Source: Deltaproteobacteria bacterium (GTDB taxonomy: Bacteria > Myxococcota > Myxococcia > Myxococcales > 40CM-4-68-19). Taken from it: 49,257 nucleotides of DNA. Location of the stretch: the NCBI GenBank assembly GCA_025358085.1, contig JANYKT010000189.1, positions 1 through 49,257 on the forward strand, in the 5' to 3' direction. Numbering within the stretch: position 1 is the stretch's first letter; every line of letters begins with the position of its first letter. Shown here one piece after another: positions 36,477 to 44,643 of this stretch. The notes beneath the pieces were generated by a model. It worked only from the letters and a program-made list of their open reading frames with translations, was not told the DNA's origin and did not search any database. The translations under genes and the position numbers were made by a program.

Positions 36477-37120
36477 CCGCGGCCTGGCAGCCGCTGCAGC
36501 TGGGATACGGCAGCGAGGAATACTTGATGTTGCTGAAAGAGCCGCTCGTATAGTGGCTGTGGTACGCGCAGTACTGCAGCGCGGGCCCGCCGCACGACGT
36601 ACCACCGCCCTGCGACGAATAAGACGCCGGCGGCAGGTATACTGAATAGATGGCTGGCGTCGAAGGTTCCGCCGCGGGTGGTCAGGTATTTGGTCACTTC
36701 CTGCTGCACGATGGCGTCGGTGACGTTGGTGGGCGGCGTGCTCGAGCCGAACCAGGCCGTGTTGCCGAGGTTGGTGGTCTGGATGCTGCCGGTGCTGTCG
36801 TAGTACTGGGTAATGGTCGCATAATGAGTGCTGGTACCGAACTGGCCGATGAAGCCAATCTCATGCTGGGCAGTGGCGTTGTCCGCGCCGCCGGTTCCCC
36901 ACGAAGGGCCCCAGAAGATGGCCACCACGTGCGCTGAGTGAATGACCGGACCACCATGGTTGGTGAGTCCGCTGGAGGTCCGGGCGCCGCCGGTGGCCTT
37001 GGCGTCCTTGTGGAGCATCTTGTGAACGTTATTCAACTCGGTGGAGGGGTCGGCCAGCGCGTTCTGGGCGCCGAATGACACGGCTGCCACGACACCGAGA
37101 CCGATAAGAATCTTCTTCAT
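36477..37120 (-). pseudogene. Phosphate-induced-protein (PHI-1/EXORDIUM)-like gene, frameshifted and truncated
   Basis: From ATG 37120 (AGGAG site eight bases upstream) the frame encodes a signal peptide (MKKILIGLGVVAAVSFGAQNALA) and an EXORDIUM-like domain: NHGGPVIHSAHVVAIFWGP, YYDSTGSIQTTNLG and PPTNVTDAIVQQEV. At about 36652-36654 one extra base shifts the frame. The original protein continues in the +1 frame with IYSVYLPPASYSSQ, CGGPALQYCAYHSHY and YPSCSGCQAAGF, all conserved in the family. After about 36477 the expected QNFEHFACHE region is absent and unrelated basic sequence follows. So the gene has at least one frameshift and a lost C-terminus. A sequencing error could explain the frameshift but not the missing end. 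I call it a decaying gene. Confidence 0.75.
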
Positions 37121-37141
37121 GTCGAGTACTCCTGGTGACAT

Positions 37142-37412
37142 TTCCGGAAGCCGGAGATTGGGGGGCCAGCCAGCGCAGGTTGTGAAGTTTCGCAGCTGAC
37201 GTCAGTCGTGCAGTGCGTTAAGTAAAAGAATAATTTGACCTGCATGTAACGTTTGATATCGCACCCTGTCGAGCAAGGCTTTGGCAATTCAACAGGATGA
37301 CAAACATTAAAATTGTTTTGTTGAAGCGAGCACAGCGGCATTTAATTCGTCATCAATGCTCGCACCGATGCGAAGTCGACTGCCTGCTCGCGCGCGAGTA
37401 AGCACGCACTCC
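37142..37412. promoter_or_regulatory. AT-rich divergent intergenic region
   Basis: About 270 bp between the PHI-like gene (minus) and the hotdog gene (plus) are clearly less GC-rich than the rest, with AGTAAAAGAATAATTTGACC near 37221-37240 and AACATTAAAATTGTTTTGTTG near 37304-37324. CTGACGTCAG at 37196-37205 is a perfect 10-bp palindrome. No hexamer pair at a good spacing stands out, so I mark it only as a likely promoter region. Confidence 0.35.
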
Positions 37413-37901
37413 ATGGACTCGCCTCTGCCTCTGCCTCTGGACGGAACCCTCTTCGGCCTCGATCAGCCCTGCTTCGGCTGCGGCCCGCGCCATCCCGCCG
37501 GCTTCCGGCTCTCCTTCGTCGAGGACGGCGAGGATGTCGTGACTCACTTCACCCCGGACGATCGGTACCAGGGGCCGCCGGGCGTGATGCATGGAGGCCT
37601 CGTCTTCACGCTGGCCGACGAACTCGCAGCCTGGGTGTTGATTGCGCGACTGGGAAAATTCGGCTTCACTGCGCGCTTCGAGGGAAAGCTGCAGGCCCCC
37701 ACCCGGCTCGGCGTCGAGCTGGAGGGCCGCGCCCGCATTACGCGCTCGACGTCGCGCACCGCGGAAGTCACGGCGCAGCTCTCGCAGGCGGGACGACAAG
37801 TCTTTGAAGCGAGCTTGACTTTCGCGCTGCTCGACCGCGGCGCCACCGAAAAGCTGCTGGGCCGCGCGCTGCCGAAAGAGTGGGAGGGCTTCGCACGATA
37901 A
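37413..37901 (+). CDS. Hotdog-fold thioesterase (PaaI-like)
   Basis: A 162-residue cytoplasmic enzyme that should hydrolyse acyl-CoA thioesters. ATG 37413 is chosen since it begins just before the conserved CFGCGPRHPAGFRL segment; an earlier ATG (37356) would add a basic leader. The core PPGVMHGGLVFTLADELAAWV holds the family's HGG motif and the catalytic acidic residue (Asp/Glu in LADELAAW). FGFTARFEGKLQAPTRLG and FEASLTFALLD form the remaining strands. Substrate length is unknown. It is followed after 45 bp by pirin. Confidence 0.9.
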   Translation: MDSPLPLPLDGTLFGLDQPCFGCGPRHPAGFRLSFVEDGEDVVTHFTPDDRYQGPPGVMHGGLVFTLADELAAWVLIARLGKFGFTARFEGKLQAPTRLGVELEGRARITRSTSRTAEVTAQLSQAGRQVFEASLTFALLDRGATEKLLGRALPKEWEGFAR

Positions 37902-37946
37902 CCGTTCGAGCGAGCTGCTCCGCGCCGGACTATCCTCCTGCAATCC

Positions 37947-38864
37947 ATGCAACTGCCGCTCGAATACTTCACCGCCGACGCGGCGCCCGAGGCCGTCATC
38001 GTCGCCCCCGCGCGCGACCTGGGCGGCTTCACCGTCCGCCGCGCCCTGCCCTCGGCGCACCGCCGCATGGTGGGACCGTTCGTCTTCTTCGATCAGATGG
38101 GCCCCGCAATCTTCCGCTCGGGCGAGGGCCTCGACGTCCGGCCGCATCCGCACATCGGACTCGCTACCGTCACTTATCTCTTCGAGGGCGAGATCCTGCA
38201 CCGCGACAGCCTCGGCACCGTGCAGCTCATCGAGCCGGGTGCGGTGAACTGGATGACCGCGGGCCGCGGCATCGTGCACTCCGAGCGGACGCCAGCAGCG
38301 AATCGCGGCGGCCGGCTTTTCGGCGTCCAGCTCTGGGTGGCGCTACCCGCGGGCCAGGAGGAAGTGGCGCCTGCTTTCGCCCACACCAAGGCGAGCGCGT
38401 TGCCGGTGCTCGAGGACCAAGGCGTGCACCTGCGGCTCATCCTGGGCAGCCTCTACGGCGACCGCTCCCCGGTGCAGGTGCACTCGGAGCTGTTCTACGC
38501 CGCAGCCACGCTGGACGCCCGCGCGCGCCTGCCGCTGCCGCCCACGCACGAGGAGCGGGCCGCTTATGTCGCGCAGGGCGCGATTGAAGTGTCGGGCGAC
38601 ACGTTCCGCGAGGGCGAGCTGCTGGTGTTCCGGCCCAGGGACGCGGTCGTCATCCGGGCGCTCGCGCAGACGCGACTGCTGCTCTTGGGCGGTGCGCGCG
38701 CCGACGGCCCGCGCCACCTCTGGTGGAACTTTGTCTCCAGCTCGGCCGACCGGATCCGCCAGGCGGCGGATGACTGGCGCGAAGGCCGCTTCGCGCCGGT
38801 TCCCGACGAGACGGAACGCATCTCGCTGCCAGACCAGCCACCGCTGCCGACCCGGCTGCGGTAA
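37947..38864 (+). CDS. Pirin family protein
   Basis: A 305-residue bicupin. The N-terminal cupin metal site is intact: His67 and His69 (RPHPHIG), His111 and Glu113 (GIVHSERT). The N-terminal [10 protein letters not shown] and the mid-protein [11 protein letters not shown] are diagnostic. Known members act as quercetin dioxygenase-like enzymes or redox-responsive regulators; neither can be chosen from sequence. The C-terminal segment [22 protein letters not shown] is standard for bacterial pirins. The start at ATG 37947 agrees with homologues. Confidence 0.93.
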   Translation: MQLPLEYFTADAAPEAVIVAPARDLGGFTVRRALPSAHRRMVGPFVFFDQMGPAIFRSGEGLDVRPHPHIGLATVTYLFEGEILHRDSLGTVQLIEPGAVNWMTAGRGIVHSERTPAANRGGRLFGVQLWVALPAGQEEVAPAFAHTKASALPVLEDQGVHLRLILGSLYGDRSPVQVHSELFYAAATLDARARLPLPPTHEERAAYVAQGAIEVSGDTFREGELLVFRPRDAVVIRALAQTRLLLLGGARADGPRHLWWNFVSSSADRIRQAADDWREGRFAPVPDETERISLPDQPPLPTRLR

Positions 38865-38931
38865 GCTGGAAATGATTGCGCTCGCCCGGACGTTCGGCGA
38901 GGAGCTATCGAAAGCGGTCGGAGGAAGTTCA

Positions 38932-41070
38932 ATGCCCCACGCCTGGAAGTTCTATCGAATGGGCGGCCTCGATCAGGTCGCGCTTGCGAATGGCCAGGAC
39001 CTCGCCGCGCTCGGGGCGCTGGACCAGAAGTTGTGGGTCGCGCTGAGCTGCCCCACCAAAGGTCTCGAGATGGATCGCCGCACCCTCGACCTCCTCGATC
39101 TGGACAAGGACGGGCGCGTGCGCGCTTCCGAGATCCTGGCCGCCATCGAGTGGTGCAGGCCCCGCCTGCGCGATCTCGGCGCGCTCATCCCCGCGGGCGA
39201 CGCGCTGCCGCTGACCGCCATCGATCACGGCACCCCGGAGGGCCAGGCGCTGCTCGGCGCGGCCCGGCAAATCCTCGCGCACCGCGGCAGCAAAGACGCG
39301 CAGGAGCTGACTTGTGTCGACGTCGCCGACGTCAGCCATGTCTTTGACGGCACGCCCTTCAACGGCGACGGCATCGTGCCGCCCGATGCGGCGACCGATC
39401 CCGCGATCGGACAGATCATCGCCGACGCCATTGCCTGCGAGGGCGGCCTCGTGGATCGCAGCGGCAAGCTCGGCATCGATCGCACGCGGCTCGGGACTTT
39501 CTGGACCAGCCTCACCGCGTATGCCGACTGGTATCGCCAGGGGGCGGTCGAGGGAGTGCTCGCCATCGGCAAGGACACCGGTGCCGGCTACGAGGCGGTC
39601 AAGGCGGTGCGGGTCAAGGTCGAGGACTACTTCAATCGCTGCCGCATCGCCGCGTTCGACCCGCGCGCGGGAGTGATCGTCAACCGCGCCGAGTCTGAAC
39701 TGGTGGCGCTCGCCGCCAAGGACCTGTCGTCCCCGGGCGAGGACCTGCGGACGCTGCCGCTCGCGCATGTCGAAGTGGGCGCGCCGCTGCCGCTGCTCGA
39801 GCGCACGAATCCCGCCTGGTCGGGCGCGCTGACGACGCTTCACCGCACCGCCATCGTGCCGGTCTTCGGTCCGCAGAAAACGCATTTGACACCCGCCGAA
39901 TGGGAGCAGATCCAGCCCCGGTTCGCTGCCTATGAAGCGTGGACCGCGGCCAAGCAGGGCGCGAGCGTGGAGCCTCTGGGCTTCGCGCGGGTGGAGGCCT
40001 TGCTGGCGAGCGGCGCGCGGCCCGCGATCGAGGCGCTGCTGGCACAGGACGAAGCGCTCGCCGCCGATGCGAACGCCGTCGCCGACGCCGTACGGCTTTT
40101 GCATTACCGCCGCGACTTGTTCACGCTCGTGAAGAATTTCGTCTCGTTCCATGATTTTTACGACATGGGAACGCACGCGGTCTTCCAGGCGGGCACGCTC
40201 TACCTCGACAGCCGCAGCTGCGATCTCTGCGTGCGCGTGGACGATCCCGCGGCTCACTCGACCCTCGCCAGCCTGTCGCGCATGTACATCGCTTACTGCG
40301 AATGCCGGCGTCCGGGCGGCGAGACCATGAAGATCGCCGCCTGCTTCACGCAGGGCGATTCCGACTATCTGATGGTCGGCCGCAACGGCGTCTTCTATGA
40401 CCGCGCCGGCATAGACTGGGACGCGACGATTGTCAAGCTGGTGGAAAATCCCATCAGCATCCGGCAGGCATTCTTCGCACCCTACAAGAAGTTCCTTCGC
40501 ATCATTGAAGAACAGGTGCAGCGGTTTGCCGCCGCCAAAGAAAAAGAGTCCGACGCGCGGATGGCCGCGGCCGCGGCCTCGGCGACCACCGGGGAGCATG
40601 CGCCAAAAGTGGCGCCCACCGCGGCGGTGGACGTCGGCAAGATGGTCGGCATCATCGCCGCGCTCGGCGTGGGCGTCGGCGCCATCGGCGCGCTCTTTGG
40701 CGGCTTCGTGTCTGGCTTCATGAACCTGCAGCCGTGGTGGGCGAAGCCGGTGGCGCTCTCGGGCGTGGTGCTCGCGATCTCGGGCCCGTCGATGCTGTTG
40801 GCCTGGCTCAAGCTGCGCCAGCGCACGCTCGGCCCGGTGCTCGAGGCAAATGGCTGGGCCATCAACGGCCGCGTGCGGGTGAACACCTTGCTCGGCGCGG
40901 CGCTGACCGACCTCAAGACGCTGCCGCCGGGGTCGACGCGCTCGCTCGACGATCCGTTCGAGGACAAGGCTGCGCGCAGGCGGCGGCGCATCGGCTGGAT
41001 GGCCGCGTTGCTGCTCGGGGCAGCGGTCTTCGCCGCGAGGCACTTCCACCGCTGGCCATTCGGTCGCTGA
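38932..41070 (+). CDS. Large EF-hand membrane protein of unknown function
   Basis: A 712-residue protein. ATG 38932 is set by GGAGGAAG about six bases upstream. Residues 56-67 form a perfect EF-hand loop (DLDKDGRVRASE: Asp56, Asp58, Asp60, Glu67), and FNGDGIVPPD near 140 looks like a second degenerate loop. A long soluble mixed helical body follows (about 150-610), with FVSFHDFYDMGTHAVFQAGTLYLDSRSCDLC and CECRRPGGETMKIAACFTQGDSDYLMVGRNGVFYDRAG as its most distinctive segments. The C-terminus has three hydrophobic helices (about 618-645, 652-680 and 690-705). Similar proteins beginning WKFFRxGGxDQV are found in several phyla and are annotated only by the EF-hand. Function unknown; calcium dependence is likely. 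Confidence 0.88.
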   Translation: MPHAWKFYRMGGLDQVALANGQDLAALGALDQKLWVALSCPTKGLEMDRRTLDLLDLDKDGRVRASEILAAIEWCRPRLRDLGALIPAGDALPLTAIDHGTPEGQALLGAARQILAHRGSKDAQELTCVDVADVSHVFDGTPFNGDGIVPPDAATDPAIGQIIADAIACEGGLVDRSGKLGIDRTRLGTFWTSLTAYADWYRQGAVEGVLAIGKDTGAGYEAVKAVRVKVEDYFNRCRIAAFDPRAGVIVNRAESELVALAAKDLSSPGEDLRTLPLAHVEVGAPLPLLERTNPAWSGALTTLHRTAIVPVFGPQKTHLTPAEWEQIQPRFAAYEAWTAAKQGASVEPLGFARVEALLASGARPAIEALLAQDEALAADANAVADAVRLLHYRRDLFTLVKNFVSFHDFYDMGTHAVFQAGTLYLDSRSCDLCVRVDDPAAHSTLASLSRMYIAYCECRRPGGETMKIAACFTQGDSDYLMVGRNGVFYDRAGIDWDATIVKLVENPISIRQAFFAPYKKFLRIIEEQVQRFAAAKEKESDARMAAAAASATTGEHAPKVAPTAAVDVGKMVGIIAALGVGVGAIGALFGGFVSGFMNLQPWWAKPVALSGVVLAISGPSMLLAWLKLRQRTLGPVLEANGWAINGRVRVNTLLGAALTDLKTLPPGSTRSLDDPFEDKAARRRRRIGWMAALLLGAAVFAARHFHRWPFGR

Positions 41071-41119
41071 TCTGCGGCGGGCCCTCCCCAGCGGAACGTG
41101 CAGTGGTCATCCTTTCCGG

Positions 41120-41698
41120 ATGGGAAGGACCAGGCTGCTGGCTTTCGCATTTGTGCTGGTCGCGACGCGCGCGGGCGCGACCTCGCGCTCGAAGCAAGTT
41201 CCTTCCCAAGGCACGTCGGTCGGCGGCCGCATCGCGCGCGCCGCCTCGCGTTTCGTCGGCGCGCGCTCGCTTCCCATCGGCCGCGACGACTGCTCGGGCT
41301 TCGTCGAGAACATTTACGGCCACGCCCAGGTCCCGCTCGACGGCAGTTCGCAGGAGCTGTACCGGACCGCCGCCCGGCGTCACGCGCTACGCCGCGGCCG
41401 CGCCAGCCCTGGCGACCTGGTCTTCTTCCGCGACACCATCGCGGGCCGGCGCGGCATCACCCATGTGGGCATCGTGGACTCGGTGGCGCGCGACGGCGAG
41501 GCGACCTTCGTGCACCGCGCTGGCGAGGGCGTGGTGCGATCGCGGCTTGACCTGCGCCGCCCACACACCGGCCTCGACAGTCGCGGCTCGGTGCACAACG
41601 ACATCCTGCGGCGGGCTCGCGGAGGCGTGCGGGCCCGGCTCTCGGGCGAGCTGTTCGCCGGGTTTGCCTCCGCCGGCCGCCTCGCGCGCGCGAGATGA
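41120..41698 (+). CDS. NlpC/P60-like secreted peptidase
   Basis: A 192-residue exported protein with an N-terminal signal (MGRTRLLAFAFVLVATRAGA). The catalytic Cys58 lies in RDDCSGFVENIYG, followed by the SPGDLVFFRD segment, His115 in GITHVGIVDSV and His132 in TFVHRAGEGVV, so the Cys-His-His triad of NlpC/P60 cell-wall endopeptidases is complete. The C-terminal tail is basic and Gly/Arg-rich. It should cleave peptidoglycan stem peptides or a related substrate. ATG 41120 lies 49 bp after the EF-hand gene. Confidence 0.87.
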   Translation: MGRTRLLAFAFVLVATRAGATSRSKQVPSQGTSVGGRIARAASRFVGARSLPIGRDDCSGFVENIYGHAQVPLDGSSQELYRTAARRHALRRGRASPGDLVFFRDTIAGRRGITHVGIVDSVARDGEATFVHRAGEGVVRSRLDLRRPHTGLDSRGSVHNDILRRARGGVRARLSGELFAGFASAGRLARAR

Positions 41699-41763
41699 TG
41701 ACCAGGTACGCGGAACCTGTGACGCCTATTTGAGCGCGGCTCGGCATCGACCCGCCGCGTACT

Positions 41764-41784
41764 CTCGGGCGCAGCGAGCCCGAG
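41764..41784. terminator. Hairpin between convergent genes
   Basis: CTCGGGC, a seven-base loop (GCAGCGA) and GCCCGAG form a perfect seven-pair stem in the 128-bp gap between the NlpC/P60 gene (plus) and the charged small protein gene (minus). No T-run follows on either strand, so termination is only a possibility. Confidence 0.35.
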
Positions 41785-41826
41785 CGCAGCGAGGTCGTGA
41801 GCGCGCTCGCGGAGTCGGCGGCCCGC

Positions 41827-42183
41827 TCAGTGGCGCCAGCGGCCATCGCGCTCGTGCTCTTCGCGTCTCTCGAGCTCTTCGCGTCGCTCGTGGCCGCTCC
41901 GGCGCGCGAGTTCGTCACGCCTATGATTGTACCAGCGCTCGAATCGGACGCGCCGCCACGGATTGCCGTGCCAGCTGGAATAGAAACGCTCGCGCTCATT
42001 GGCCAGCTCACGCCACTGTTCATCGAGTTCGCGCTGCTCGCGCCACTCGTGCCCCCTCCCGCGCTGCTCGCGGCCTTCCCCGTAATGCTCGCGAAACTCA
42101 TGGCCGTCTGCGCGCGCGGCCGTCGAAGCCAGCGCGACCGCCGCAGCGCCGCAAATCACCAGGGTACGGATGAGCTTTCTCAT
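41827..42183 (-). CDS. Small secreted protein rich in Arg, Glu and His
   Basis: A 118-residue exported protein; ATG 42183 is set by AGGAGG nine bases upstream. A signal peptide (MRKLIRTLVICGAAAVALASTAARA) is followed by a highly charged mature part: Arg, Glu, His and Trp dominate (EFREHYGEGREQRGRGHEWREQREL, SSWHGNPWRRVRFERWYNHRRDEL, HERREELERREEHERDGRWRH). It is predicted to be helical at both ends. No family is recognised; similar charged periplasmic proteins exist in other soil bacteria. The repeated CTCGCG and GCTCTTCGCG tracts of the DNA follow from the repeated Arg/Glu codons. Confidence 0.7.
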   Translation of the reverse strand: MRKLIRTLVICGAAAVALASTAARADGHEFREHYGEGREQRGRGHEWREQRELDEQWRELANERERFYSSWHGNPWRRVRFERWYNHRRDELARRSGHERREELERREEHERDGRWRH

Positions 42184-42282
42184 GGCTGTCGTCCTCCTGC
42201 GAGATCGACCGCTCCGCAGGGCGCAATATTTTCCGCGCAACAATTCGCAACGCAGCGACCGGACGCGCCTTACACTCTGAGA

Positions 42283-42705
42283 ATGATCCTTACCTGCCTC
42301 GCGTGTTCGAAGGCGAATCGCGTCCCGGCCGCGCGGGTGCTCGACAAGGCGAAGTGCGCTGCCTGCAAGGCCCCCCTGCTCCCGCTGCGGAGGCCGGTGC
42401 CGGTGGCGAGCGCGGCCGACTTCGACGAGCTGGTCCGCAGCGCGCCGGTGCCGGTGCTGGTGGACTTCTGGGCTGCCTGGTGCGGGCCGTGCCGCGTGGT
42501 CGCGCCCGAACTGGAAAAGATCGCGGAGCAGCGCCCAGGCCAACTCTTGATTGCGAAGGTGGACACTGAATCGCTCGGCGAAGTGGCCGCGCGCTTTGCC
42601 ATTCAAAGCATCCCGACCCTGGTGCTCTTCCGCAACGGCGCCGAGGCCAATCGCCTGAGCGGCGCCATGAGCGCGAGCGCGATCCTCTCGGCGTTCGCGC
42701 TCTAA
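42283..42705 (+). CDS. trxC: Thioredoxin 2 (TrxC type)
   Basis: A 140-residue cytoplasmic disulfide reductase. The N-terminal zinc-binding module has Cys5, Cys8, Cys25 and Cys28 (CLACSKAN and CAACKAP), which is the hallmark of TrxC rather than TrxA. The thioredoxin fold follows with active site WCGPC (Cys67, Cys70), cis-Pro segment SIPTLVLFRNG, and Asp/Lys positions typical of the family. ATG 42283 begins MILTCLACSKANR. The stop codon overlaps the palindrome at 42704-42752. TrxC is often oxidative-stress induced elsewhere; nothing here shows that. Confidence 0.95.
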   Translation: MILTCLACSKANRVPAARVLDKAKCAACKAPLLPLRRPVPVASAADFDELVRSAPVPVLVDFWAAWCGPCRVVAPELEKIAEQRPGQLLIAKVDTESLGEVAARFAIQSIPTLVLFRNGAEANRLSGAMSASAILSAFAL

Positions 42706-42752
42706 TCTGGGGACACCCTACGGAAACTAATTCCGTAGGGTGTCCGCAGATT
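42704..42752. terminator. Long REP-like palindrome, probable terminator of trxC
   Basis: Left arm GGACACCCTACGGAA (42711-42725), loop ACTAA, right arm TTCCGTAGGGTGTCC (42731-42745) are perfectly complementary. After one mismatch (42710/42746) the pairing continues to 42704/42752, so each arm is 22 bases. A T-rich tract (TTTATATTTT) follows on the plus strand, fitting a terminator for trxC; the left arm overlaps its TAA. The GGGGACACCCTAC...GTAGGGTGTCC sequence resembles REP elements mobilised by RAYT transposases, which is inference from memory of such elements. Confidence 0.85.
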
Positions 42753-42758
42753 TATATT

Positions 42759-44552
42759 TTACGCGCCGTGGTCGCGGCCGTGGAGGTCGCTCGAGGCGCT
42801 CGCGTCCTGGACTCGCTGCGCGAGTCGCTTGTGCTCGGTGTGGATGGCCTCGGGTACGTGCAGGCCGAAGGTCTCGAAGAATTGCTCCTGGCCCTGGACC
42901 GCCTCAGCCCATTCGGCCGGGTCGACGAGGAGCAGCTTCGCCAGTGCCGGGCCGCTCAAGTCGATGCCCTTGAGATCCAGCGCGCCCGGCGTCGGTGTCT
43001 CACCGATAACCGTGTCCATGGCGGAGCCTTTGCCGGCGCAGCGCTCGAGGATCCACTTGATCACGCGCAGGTTTTCCCCGAAGCCGGGCCACAAATACTT
43101 GCCGTTCTCGTCGGTGCGGAACCAGTTGGTCCGGAAGATGCGCGGCGGATCGCTGAGCGCCTTGCCGACCTTCAGCCAATGCGCCCAGTAGTCGGCCATG
43201 TTGTAGCCAGCAAAGGGGAGCATGGCCATGGGGTCGCGGCGCAGCACCCCGACCTTGCCGGTGGCAGCCGCGGTGGTCTCGGACGAGAGCGTGGCGCCGA
43301 GGAAGACACCGTGCTGCCACGAGCGCGACTGGTATACGAGAGGCACCACGCGCTGGCGGCGCGCGCCGAACAGCATCGCCGTGATGGGGACGCCATTCGG
43401 ATTGTCGATCTCGGGCGAGATCGACGCGCACTGTTTTGCGGGCGTGGTGAAGCGGCTGTTCGGGTGCGCCGCCTTGTCGGTCGAGGCCGGCGTCCAGGGC
43501 CGTCCCTGCCAGTCGATGGCCTTGGCCGGCGGCGGGTCGTCGTGACCTTCCCACCACGGCGTGTTGTCGGGTCGCAGCGCGACGTTCGTATAAATGGTGT
43601 TTGTCTGGATCATCTCCATGGCGTTGGGGTTCGTTTTCCGGCTGGTGCCGGGGACGACACCAAAGAAGCCCGCCTCGGGATTGACCGCATACAACCGGCC
43701 GTCGTCGCCGGGCCGCAGCCAGGCGATGTCGTCGCCGATGGTGGTCACCTTCCACCCCGGCATCGAGGGCGGCGGCACCAGCATGGCGAGGTTGGTCTTG
43801 CCGCAAGCGCTGGGGAAGGCGCCGGTAATGTATTGGACCTCGCCGCCGGGAGGCTGCACGCCGAGAATCAGCATGTGCTCGGCGAGCCAGCCTTCCTTTT
43901 GGCCCAGGTAGCTGGCGAGCCGCAGCGCCAGGCACTTCTTGCCCAGCAGGGCGTTGCCGCCGTAGCCCGAGCCGACCGACCAGACCGCGTTGTCGGCCGG
44001 GAAGTGACAGATGAAGCGGCGCTCGGGACTGAGGTCTCCGAGCGAGTGCAGGCAGCGCGTGAAATCATTGGAAGTGCCCAACTGATCAAGCGCGATCTTT
44101 CCGGCGCGCGTCATGATCATCATATTGAGTACGACATACTTGCTGTCGGTGATCTCGACTCCGATCTTGGAGAAGCGCGAGTTCGGCGGCCCCATCATGA
44201 ATGGGATCACGTACATCGTCCGGCCCTTCATCGCTCCCTGGTAGAGCGCGGCGAGCTTGGTACGCGCGTCGGCGGGTGCCATCCAATTGTTGTTGGGGCC
44301 GGCCGCTTCCTTCTCAGGCGTGCAGACGAAGGTCAGATGCTCGGTCCGCGCCACGTCGTGCGCGGCGCTGCGGTGCAGATAGCAGCCGGGCATCTTCTGC
44401 TGGTTCAATTCAATCAACTCGCCTGTCAGCAGGCACTCCTTGACCAGCGAATCCCATTGCCCCGGTGACCCGTCGCAATAGACGACCTGATCCGGAGTCG
44501 CGAGCTTCCGGACTTCGTCGACCCAACCCCGCAACGCCTCGTTCTCCGCCAT
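42759..44552 (-). CDS. pckG: Phosphoenolpyruvate carboxykinase (GTP)
   Basis: Converts oxaloacetate plus GTP to PEP, CO2 and GDP at the start of gluconeogenesis. The product is 597 residues, the usual length. Seen: the kinase-1a P-loop with reactive Cys, GAFPSACGKTNLAML, the preceding HMLILGVQ, metal-site segment GDDIAWLRPG, the VNPEAGFFGVVPGTS region, and the FRTNWFRTD and GFGENLRVIKW motifs. The ATG at 44552 is preferred over 44558 because AAGGAG lies six bases upstream of it and touches the earlier one. The gene is convergent with trxC and its 3' end lies 6 bp beyond the palindrome. Confidence 0.97.
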   Translation of the reverse strand: MAENEALRGWVDEVRKLATPDQVVYCDGSPGQWDSLVKECLLTGELIELNQQKMPGCYLHRSAAHDVARTEHLTFVCTPEKEAAGPNNNWMAPADARTKLAALYQGAMKGRTMYVIPFMMGPPNSRFSKIGVEITDSKYVVLNMMIMTRAGKIALDQLGTSNDFTRCLHSLGDLSPERRFICHFPADNAVWSVGSGYGGNALLGKKCLALRLASYLGQKEGWLAEHMLILGVQPPGGEVQYITGAFPSACGKTNLAMLVPPPSMPGWKVTTIGDDIAWLRPGDDGRLYAVNPEAGFFGVVPGTSRKTNPNAMEMIQTNTIYTNVALRPDNTPWWEGHDDPPPAKAIDWQGRPWTPASTDKAAHPNSRFTTPAKQCASISPEIDNPNGVPITAMLFGARRQRVVPLVYQSRSWQHGVFLGATLSSETTAAATGKVGVLRRDPMAMLPFAGYNMADYWAHWLKVGKALSDPPRIFRTNWFRTDENGKYLWPGFGENLRVIKWILERCAGKGSAMDTVIGETPTPGALDLKGIDLSGPALAKLLLVDPAEWAEAVQGQEQFFETFGLHVPEAIHTEHKRLAQRVQDASASSDLHGRDHGA

Positions 44553-44643
44553 CCGCATCTCCTTGCTGGTTCCTGCCCACGCCGGCCTGTTTACACCTCG
44601 CCGCGCCGAATCGCACGGCTGGTTGCCGCGGCTGTCCGGATCC

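Noticed and set aside
37117-37341. A 74-codon minus-strand open frame in the AT-rich spacer
   Set aside because: No ribosome site, odd composition and overlap with the start of the PHI-like gene and its likely promoter region.
38929-41049. A 706-codon open frame on the minus strand
   Set aside because: It is antisense to the EF-hand gene across its whole length. High G+C keeps the opposite strand open; its product has no family motif and is Arg/Ala/His-rich shadow sequence.
42768-44468. A 566-codon plus-strand open frame
   Set aside because: Fully antisense to pckG, which has all catalytic motifs; the shadow frame has none.
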